From the NCBI GenBank assembly GCA_026986935.1, contig JALSNP010000083.1, positions 1 to 25,167 on the forward strand: a stretch of DNA of 25,167 nt, given 5' to 3'. A program made the translations under genes and the position numbers. Shown here piece by piece: positions 19,976 to 25,167 of the stretch. This stretch comes from Pyrodictiaceae archaeon. Lineage in GTDB: Archaea; Thermoproteota; Thermoprotei_A; Sulfolobales; Pyrodictiaceae. Positions within the stretch are counted from its first letter, which is position 1. Each line of letters starts with the position of its first letter. The notes beneath the pieces were generated by a model. It was given only the letters and a program-made list of their open reading frames with translations, had not been told where the DNA came from and made no database searches.

Positions 19976-20377
19976 ATGGCCTTCTCTGCGCGTGAAATAA
20001 AATGGGGTGTAGCGCACATATACTCGAGCTATAACAACACTATCATACACATAACTGATCTCACTGGGGCAGAGACAGTTGCACGCGCAAGCGGCGGTAT
20101 GGTTGTGAAAGCGGATCGCGAGAAACCAAGCCCCTATGCTGCAATGCTCGCGGCGAGCAGGGTCGCTCAAGAAGCCATGGAGAAGGGTATAGTGGCGCTC
20201 CACATAAAGGTTAGAGCGCCTGGTGGCCATGGGCCTAAGACGCCAGGGCCCGGGGCACAGGCAGCTATTAGAGCACTTGCTAGAGCAGGCTTCATCATCG
20301 GGAGAATAGAGGATGTGACACCGCTACCCCACGATACGACAAGGAGACCTGGTGGTAGGAGAGGACGCCGCGTCTAA
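19976..20377 (+). CDS. rps11: 30S ribosomal protein S11
   Basis: Platform protein of the small subunit near the E site and mRNA exit. WGVAHIYSSYNNTIIHITDLTGAE at 10-33, ARASGGMVVKADREKPSPYAAMLAA, and the tail IIGRIEDVTPLPHDTTRRPGGRRGRRV are diagnostic of archaeal S11. It is 133 residues, full length. ATG 19976 is 29 bases after S4. Confidence 0.97.
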   Translation: MAFSAREIKWGVAHIYSSYNNTIIHITDLTGAETVARASGGMVVKADREKPSPYAAMLAASRVAQEAMEKGIVALHIKVRAPGGHGPKTPGPGAQAAIRALARAGFIIGRIEDVTPLPHDTTRRPGGRRGRRV

Positions 20378-20425
20378 GACGCCTCGCCGGCGACGCCGTT
20401 TCCTTCAGCGTTGCTTGTTTTCTCC
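20370..20425 (+). terminator. inverted repeats and T-rich tract after S11
   Basis: GCGTC-TAA-GACGC (20370-20382) places the S11 stop codon in a tight loop and is followed by the 10-bp palindrome TCGCCGGCGA (20384-20393), then T-rich sequence near 20413-20425. It may terminate or attenuate the upstream transcripts before RpoD, or act as a processing site. Confidence 0.3.
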
Positions 20426-20486
20426 CCTCTAGGCAATAGGTGCTTGGCTATTCTCGTAACATATTGGTCTCAGCGAGGTATGTGGC

Positions 20487-21338
20487 ATGGATGATGAGAG
20501 GAGTATTTGTATAATAGAGAAATCGGCAAACAGCATAAGGATACATATTAGGGGATTCCCGCTCCCCCTTATTAACGCTATTAGGCGTGCTAGCTATACA
20601 GACGTGCCAGTAATGGCCATAGATCTTGTCGAGATATTCGAAAACAACACAGTGCTATATGACGAGATCATTGCTCACCGGCTCGCCTTAATCCCCCTAG
20701 CTAGCGAGAATGCTCTAGAGAAGTATAAACGCCCAGAGGAATGCGCTAATGCAAGACTAGGCGATCCTGACTGCTATGTCACACTACGCCTCGAGGTAGA
20801 GACAAGTCCTACAGAGGAGCGAATGGTTTATAGCGGGGATATGGAGACAAGCGATCCCGATGTAAAGCCGGTTTATGATAACATGCCCATAGTCCTCATG
20901 GCCCCCGATCAAAGACTACGGTTACAGGCTTACGCGCGGCTGGGTTACGGGAAAGAGCACGCCAAGTGGATGCCAGTAAGTGTCGCAGCTCATAAGTATG
21001 TACCAGTACTCGAGTTCAACGCTGATGAAATGGGTAATGAGTGCATAAAATGTATTGAGACCGGTTACCCAGATATAGCGGAGAAGATAAAGACTATGCA
21101 GAGGGGGAGAATAAAGATACTAAGCGATGTTAATACCTCGGGCCTCTACTGGTGCGTCGCGAAGAGGTGCGAGAAGGGGGCAAAACTAACCTATAGTGAT
21201 AAAGAATTTATACTGAAAATCGAGTCCACGGGAGCGCTTTCTCCGGAGACGATACTACTTGAGGCTATTGACGCGGTTGCTAGGAAAGCTGAAAACCTCC
21301 TAGCACAGATAAGGGAGCTACGCCGGGGACAAAGTTAG
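20487..21338 (+). CDS. rpoD: DNA-directed RNA polymerase subunit D
   Basis: Alpha-like assembly subunit of archaeal RNA polymerase that pairs with subunit L. FPLPLINAIRRASYTDVPVMAIDLVEI (24-50) is the conserved dimerisation region, followed by HRLALIPL; the C-terminal helix (about 255-280) closes the dimerisation domain. Many archaeal D subunits carry a ferredoxin-like insert. Here the insert keeps Cys186, Cys189, Cys223 and Cys228 (CIKC and CVAKRC) but not the familiar full cluster pattern, so a metal or Fe-S centre may be altered. 283 residues. ATG 20487 follows GAGGT at 7 nt. Confidence 0.96.
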   Translation: MDDERSICIIEKSANSIRIHIRGFPLPLINAIRRASYTDVPVMAIDLVEIFENNTVLYDEIIAHRLALIPLASENALEKYKRPEECANARLGDPDCYVTLRLEVETSPTEERMVYSGDMETSDPDVKPVYDNMPIVLMAPDQRLRLQAYARLGYGKEHAKWMPVSVAAHKYVPVLEFNADEMGNECIKCIETGYPDIAEKIKTMQRGRIKILSDVNTSGLYWCVAKRCEKGAKLTYSDKEFILKIESTGALSPETILLEAIDAVARKAENLLAQIRELRRGQS

Positions 21339-21352
21339 GGGCGTGAACGAGT

Positions 21353-21724
21353 ATGCAAGTAACAAAGAGAACAGGGCCAACAAACATAGTGCTGAGAATG
21401 ACTATCAGGAAGCTGAGAAGCGCAGCGAATAAGTATAAGGCGCCTATTTGGCGCTATGTTGCGGAACTGCTTGAGCGGCCTAGAAGGCTACGAGTAGAGG
21501 TAAACGTGAGCAAGATCAATCGCTATACGAAACCTGGCGAGCTCGTAGTAGTTCCGGGGAAAGTCCTAGGAGCAGGCAGTATTGATCACCCAGTCACAGT
21601 TGCTGCTATCGCTTTCAGCGCTGAGGCTGTCAGAAAAATAACCAACGCGGGTGGACGAGTACTCCACATACTCCAGCTTATTGAAGAGAACCCTCGCGGA
21701 AGCAATGTGAGGATAATTATTTAG
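21353..21724 (+). CDS. rpl18e: 50S ribosomal protein L18e
   Basis: Archaeal/eukaryotic large-subunit protein related to L15. RTGPTNIVLRMTIRKLRSAA at the N-terminus, the central NVSKINRYTKPGELVVVPGKVLG (about 51-73) and VTVAAIAFSAEAVRKITNAGGRVL are the family signature. 123 residues, full length. It starts 14 bases after RpoD, in the conserved order RpoD-L18e-L13-S9. Confidence 0.96.
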   Translation: MQVTKRTGPTNIVLRMTIRKLRSAANKYKAPIWRYVAELLERPRRLRVEVNVSKINRYTKPGELVVVPGKVLGAGSIDHPVTVAAIAFSAEAVRKITNAGGRVLHILQLIEENPRGSNVRIII

Positions 21725-21741
21725 CTCCTGGGGGATAGCAT

Positions 21742-22224
21742 ATGCCGGTTCAGGTCGAGGCTCCAAAACCACCCGAGAGAGTACTATATGTTGATGCAAC
21801 CGACCAGGTACTTGGTAGGCTGGCGGCAGCCGTAGCTAAGAAGTTGTTAGAGGGATACCGCGTCTACATAGTTAATGCAGAGAAGGCTGTAATCAGCGGG
21901 GATCCTCTCAGAGTCTTCCATAGCTATCGCGTATGGTGGGAGCTTAAAGTACACGTAAACCCCTACAAGTGGGGTCCTCATCGCCCTCGCTCACCAATAT
22001 TCATTGTTAGGAAAGCGGTAACAGGTATGCTTCCAAAGGAGAAACAGAAAGGCCGTGACGCTATGAAAAGGCTCAGAGTATACATAGGGGTTCCCAAGAG
22101 CCTAGAGAACAAAGAGTTCGTGCGCTTTAGGTTCGCTGACGCGAAGCGCCTAGGACATAAGTTTATACGTGTAGGCGAGCTCGCTAAGAAGCTTGGATGG
22201 AAGGGGGTGCTAGCTAGGCAATGA
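21742..22224 (+). CDS. rpl13: 50S ribosomal protein L13
   Basis: Early large-subunit assembly protein. YVDATDQVLGRLAAAVAKKLLEGY (15-38), EKAVISGDP, and GPHRPRSPIFIVRKAVTGMLPK (archaeal form of the L13 signature) are visible. 160 residues, slightly long because of a Pro-rich N-terminus before YVDAT. It overlaps S9 by 4 bases (ATGA), implying coupled translation. Confidence 0.96.
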   Translation: MPVQVEAPKPPERVLYVDATDQVLGRLAAAVAKKLLEGYRVYIVNAEKAVISGDPLRVFHSYRVWWELKVHVNPYKWGPHRPRSPIFIVRKAVTGMLPKEKQKGRDAMKRLRVYIGVPKSLENKEFVRFRFADAKRLGHKFIRVGELAKKLGWKGVLARQ

Positions 22225-22682
22225 GCAGCGAGGCCACGAGACCTAGGCTTCTAGGCGCTTATGTCCAGACAGAGAAGCCTATACGCATAGTCGTTGCCGC
22301 TGGTAAGCGAAAAACCAGCATAGCTAGAGCGGTGATAAAGCCCGGTAAGGGCCGTGTATGGGTAAACGGTGTACCTATCGAGATCTGGCCTATAGAGATG
22401 GCTCGCTGGAAGATGATGGAGCCTCTCTTGTTAGCAGGAGAGGAGATAGCTAATAGCGTTGATATAAGAGTGAGAGTTAGTGGAGGCGGGTACATGAGCC
22501 AAGCAGACGCTGTGAGAATGGCTATAGCCAGGGGCCTAGTAGCGTACACAGGTAGTGAGGCATTAAGGAAGATATTCGAGGAGTATGATAGATCGATGCT
22601 ATCCGGTGACCCGAGGCAAACAGAGCCTGAGAAACCAATGCGCAGAAGCGCTAGGAGAAGGTGGCAGAAGAGCTATAGGTGA
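22221..22682 (+). CDS. rps9: 30S ribosomal protein S9
   Basis: Head protein whose C-terminal Arg touches P-site tRNA. AAGKRKTSIARAVIKPGKGRVWVNG (about 26-50), VRVSGGGYMSQADAVRMAIARGLV, and the basic end RRSARRRWQKSYR are the S9 pattern, with the terminal Arg preserved. 153 residues. Its stop is only 6 bases before the RpoN start. Confidence 0.97.
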   Translation: MSSEATRPRLLGAYVQTEKPIRIVVAAGKRKTSIARAVIKPGKGRVWVNGVPIEIWPIEMARWKMMEPLLLAGEEIANSVDIRVRVSGGGYMSQADAVRMAIARGLVAYTGSEALRKIFEEYDRSMLSGDPRQTEPEKPMRRSARRRWQKSYR

Positions 22683-22688
22683 TCCCGC

Positions 22689-22889
22689 GTGATTATCCCG
22701 ATGCGTTGTTTTACCTGCGGCGCTCCTCTAGCTCAATACTGGGAGGAGTTCTATCGTAGAGTAAAGAACGGCGAGGATCCAGAAAAGGTCCTAGACGAGC
22801 TTGGCGTGAAGAGGTATTGTTGTAGAAAAACTCTCCTAGCGCATGTTCCAGCCATATACGAGGTAAGAAAGTTCAAGAGAGTACTGTAA
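22689..22889 (+). CDS. rpoN: DNA-directed RNA polymerase subunit N
   Basis: Small zinc-binding subunit (eukaryotic Rpb10 counterpart), 66 residues. MIIPMRCFTCGAPLA holds the CxxC at 7-10 and KRYCCRKTLLAHV the paired Cys at 44-45; together they bind one zinc. GTG 22689 is chosen because the family starts MI(I/V)PIRCFTCG; ATG 22701 would cut four residues. RpoK, often next in archaea, is absent here. Confidence 0.97.
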   Translation: MIIPMRCFTCGAPLAQYWEEFYRRVKNGEDPEKVLDELGVKRYCCRKTLLAHVPAIYEVRKFKRVL

Positions 22890-23008
22890 CCGAGCTAAGA
22901 GCCCAACGTCTCCCAATACATTTGCTACGCGCTACTCGCACCAATAGATGCGTGGATGAATGTTTTACCCCTCGGCTCGGCCTAGCCCCTAGAGACCGGG
23001 GCACCATG

Positions 23009-23017
23009 CATATTTAG
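23009..23017 (+). promoter_or_regulatory. TATA-like box for the S2 gene
   Basis: CATATTTAG about 40 bases before ATG 23056 would start transcription near 23037-23043. S2 and the following genes may thus have their own promoter rather than relying only on the S13 operon. Confidence 0.45.
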
Positions 23018-23055
23018 ACCCGGGTGCTTTGTCTCCGCAGAGGGGAAGCGGTGCT

Positions 23056-23688
23056 ATGAGCGGCGAGCAGGCTAGAGAAACGATTGAGCTCCTATTGCCG
23101 CTTGAGAAGTATCTCTCAGCAGGAATGCACATAGGCACACACATCTGCACGGCTTATATGCGTCGCTTCGTCTATAGGGTGAGGCCTGACGGCTTATACA
23201 TACTCGATATCCGGAAAACTGATGAGCGCATACGCATCGCGGCCAAGTTCTTAGCTAGGTTTGAGCCCCAAAAGATAGTCGCTGTAGCGGTTCGTCAGTA
23301 TGCGCAGAAACCGGTGCAGAAGTTCTGCACGTATGTTGGCTGTAAAACTGTTCTTGGACGAATAATGCCGGGCACGTTCACCAACCCTAGTCTTGAATGG
23401 TACCTCGAGCCCGACGTCATATTGGTGAGCGATCCTAGAGCTGATAGCCAGGCCGTCGACGAGGCAGCTCGTATGGGCATACCAGTAGTAGCTCTAGCCG
23501 ATACAGATAACAGGATAGATAACATAGACCTAGTGATACCGGTGAACAATAAGGGGAGGAGGAGCCTAGCACTAACCTACTGGGTCTTGGCCAGAGAGAT
23601 ACTGAGAGAGCAAGGCAAGCTACGAGCCGACCAGGACTTACCAGAGCCACCAGAGGCTTTCGAGTTTAGGCCTCGGAGACGATGGTGA
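23056..23688 (+). CDS. rps2: 30S ribosomal protein S2
   Basis: Late-joining small-subunit protein near the S1/Shine-Dalgarno region. LLPLEKYLSAGMHIGTHICT, YMRRFVYRVRPDGLYILDIRKTDERI, PGTFTNPSLEWYLEPDVILVSDPRAD, and the closing IPVVALADTDNRIDNIDLVIPVNNKGRRSLAL are typical. ATG 23056 gives 210 residues and the family N-terminus; an upstream TTG 23029 in frame would add nine atypical residues. GAGGGG lies about 10 nt before the ATG. Confidence 0.97.
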   Translation: MSGEQARETIELLLPLEKYLSAGMHIGTHICTAYMRRFVYRVRPDGLYILDIRKTDERIRIAAKFLARFEPQKIVAVAVRQYAQKPVQKFCTYVGCKTVLGRIMPGTFTNPSLEWYLEPDVILVSDPRADSQAVDEAARMGIPVVALADTDNRIDNIDLVIPVNNKGRRSLALTYWVLAREILREQGKLRADQDLPEPPEAFEFRPRRRW

Positions 23689-23844
23689 GGTAGTCAAAGT
23701 GTTACCATTTCTTTCTCCACGAGCCCCTAGTGAGCGCCATTACTTTATAGCGTAGCCTATGTATGGGCTAACGCGGCAAGGCTCTTAACGAATCCATTTT
23801 AGACACCTTAGCTATCTAACCTGTGCTCTCCCGGGCGTCTGAGA

Positions 23845-24705
23845 ATGATTAAAAGAATTAGGCGTCACCCTGCGGTAGCTGGGATATTCTACGAGCCGCG
23901 AGCTGATACTCTTAGATCTCAAATAGAGTGGTGTTTTCGTCACCCCCTAGGGCCCGGTAAGCTGCCTAAAGTAGAGGACGGCGGCGAGGCGGTTATAAAG
24001 GCTGTAATAGTTCCTCATGCTGGGATCATGTATAGCGGGCCTATAGCTGCTCACGCTTATTACGAGCTCGGTGTCAGAGGGAGAGCTGATACCTACGTTA
24101 TAGTAGGCCCTAATCATACTGGGCTAGGCGCTCCTATAGCGGTATACCCGGGTGGAGAGTGGGTTACACCGCTTGGAAGCGTGAAAGTTGATGAAGAGTT
24201 CGTGGAGGCTCTCTCCAGTGCTGTGGGCGAAGAGTGTATTGATGAGAAGGCACACTTGTTCGAGCATAGCATCGAGGTGCAACTTCCTTTCTTACAGTAT
24301 CTTTTCGATGAAAAGTTCCGGATAGTGGCAATAACTATGTATGATCAATCCATCGAGGCTTCTAAGAGGATCGCTGAAGCAGTTTATAGGGTTGAACAGG
24401 AGCTTGGTAGACGAGCTGTGGTTATAGCTACAAGTGATCTAAGCCACTATGTTACTCGTGACGAGGCCTATAGCCACGACAAGGAGGTCATAAAGGCAAT
24501 AGAGCGGCTTGAGGCGGAGAGAGTGTACAGAGTAATAGTTGATAACGCGTTGCCAGTATGTGGGCCCGGCCCAATAATGGTTGCTATTTACTACTCGTTG
24601 CTGAAAGGCGCTAGTAGAGCCGAGTTACTAGCCTACGCTACTAGCGGCGATGTTGCAGGAGGAGACAACAGTGTTGTAGGCTATGCATCAATAGAGATAG
24701 TCTAG
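23845..24705 (+). CDS. MEMO1-family protein
   Basis: A 286-residue member of the MEMO/DUF52 family, which has a fold like extradiol dioxygenases. RRHPAVAGIFYEPRADTLRSQIEWCF at the N-terminus, VPHAGIMYSGPIAAHAY with His58, VGPNHTG with His91, HSIEVQLPFLQYLF (141-154), SDLSHY with His201 and PVCGPGPI with Cys239 match the four conserved metal-site residues of human MEMO1. The role in archaea is not established. In archaeal genomes it is often found with S2 and mevalonate-pathway genes, as here: S2 lies 156 bases upstream and a GHMP-superfamily gene 12 bases downstream. Confidence 0.9.
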   Translation: MIKRIRRHPAVAGIFYEPRADTLRSQIEWCFRHPLGPGKLPKVEDGGEAVIKAVIVPHAGIMYSGPIAAHAYYELGVRGRADTYVIVGPNHTGLGAPIAVYPGGEWVTPLGSVKVDEEFVEALSSAVGEECIDEKAHLFEHSIEVQLPFLQYLFDEKFRIVAITMYDQSIEASKRIAEAVYRVEQELGRRAVVIATSDLSHYVTRDEAYSHDKEVIKAIERLEAERVYRVIVDNALPVCGPGPIMVAIYYSLLKGASRAELLAYATSGDVAGGDNSVVGYASIEIV

Positions 24706-24717
24706 GGTAGGAGAGCC

Positions 24718-25167
24718 TTGAGCGATAACGGGTTAGAAACAGGCTCGCTTCGATACACTATGCCCTTGCCCCTAGTATACTACGGTGTCCCTCTCCCTGG
24801 TAAGGCGAATCCATACATAGTCCTATTGAGCAAGAACAACGGAGTAGTAGAAACGATGATAAGCATAGAGGAGGCTGAAAAGACCTCATCAGTGACGATA
24901 AGAGGAATCACGCTGGGATGGAGGTACGATGTAGCCATAAAATCGTTCGTGGACGAGCTATCGTCTCGGCTAGAGCAGCCGCTCCAAATAGAGATAAGTA
25001 TAAGTGTTGAGGGCCTAGCTTACCCGCCAGCAGCCTCAGTATATGCTGTAACAACGCTTGCCCTTGTCCAGGCTGTCTCCGAGCAAGGCGGCTATGAACT
25101 ATCCCCTCAGGAAGTATTACAGGCCGCAAATAGTATAGATCAGGAGGGTGGAGTAGATCTAGACTTT
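24718..25167 (+). CDS. GHMP-superfamily protein (mevalonate-pathway-like), partial, altered phosphate loop
   Basis: The 150-codon start of a gene cut by the window end. Position after MEMO suggests mevalonate kinase or a relative in isoprenoid lipid synthesis. The sequence fits the GHMP fold: an N-terminal strand region, then IEISISVEGLAYPPAASVYAVTTLAL (91-116) where kinases have the phosphate-binding GLGSSAA, then LSPQEVLQAANSIDQEGGVDLDF resembling the helix with the conserved Glu and GxD. The two Ser of the loop are replaced by Pro103-Pro104, so ATP-dependent kinase activity is doubtful; a decarboxylase-like or non-catalytic role is possible. TTG 24718 follows GGAG at about 4-5 nt. Confidence 0.6.
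   Translation, partial: MSDNGLETGSLRYTMPLPLVYYGVPLPGKANPYIVLLSKNNGVVETMISIEEAEKTSSVTIRGITLGWRYDVAIKSFVDELSSRLEQPLQIEISISVEGLAYPPAASVYAVTTLALVQAVSEQGGYELSPQEVLQAANSIDQEGGVDLDF

Noticed and set aside
1..25167. CRISPR array, insertion sequence or transposase
   Set aside because: No regularly spaced repeats and no transposase frame were seen; the only element signature is the tRNA-Val duplication.

Overview
The window (about 25 kb) reads as chromosome of an anaerobic, hyperthermophilic crenarchaeon (Thermoproteota). Pyrodictiaceae-like (Hyperthermus/Pyrodictium type) is my inference from gene content, not a database result. The evidence is the archaeal ribosomal/RNA-polymerase operon (S13-S4-S11-RpoD-L18e-L13-S9-RpoN, then S2), a superoxide reductase C-terminus, a PaREP1-type remnant, tRNA genes that mostly encode CCA, an intron in tRNA-Ser, TATA boxes rather than sigma-type promoters, and frequent TTG/GTG starts.

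Left part (1-9721): the tail of superoxide reductase, a long gene-poor stretch holding one striking hairpin, a small unknown gene and a tRNA-binding-domain protein. Next is a compact metal-import locus: a ZnuC-like ATPase transcribed leftward, and a ZnuA-like binding protein, a ZnuB-like permease and a NikR-like ribbon-helix-helix regulator transcribed rightward. The two transcripts diverge from a promoter region flanked by two copies of a perfect operator-like palindrome. A Cys-phosphatase gene follows, meeting head-on a secreted Lon-like (S16) protease with a Thr/Lys-rich stalk and C-terminal anchor. Upstream of the protease on the same strand is an APC-family permease fused to an MNT-type nucleotidyltransferase domain.

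Middle (9859-13752): an accessory zone around tRNA genes. It has tRNA-Leu(TAA), a one-ribbon TFS/RpoM-like protein, two broken genes, and a 0.8-kb AT-rich island carrying a DUF104-like antitoxin and PemK/MazF-like toxin. The island is bounded by a 45-bp direct repeat of the 3' half of tRNA-Val(CAC), the signature of tRNA-targeted integration, but it has no integrase. Spermidine synthase, intron-containing tRNA-Ser(CGA) and tRNA-Leu(GAG) follow.

Right part (14131-25167): a winged-helix protein and a HerA/DUF87-type ATPase (leftward), an ABC-2 exporter pair (rightward), tRNA-Gly and tRNA-Phe. Then comes the ribosomal/RNAP operon, preceded by a leader with a box C/D-like RNA that coincides with a tiny leaderless reading frame. 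It is followed by S2, a MEMO-family protein and the start of a GHMP-superfamily (mevalonate-pathway-like) protein with an altered phosphate-binding motif, cut by the window end.
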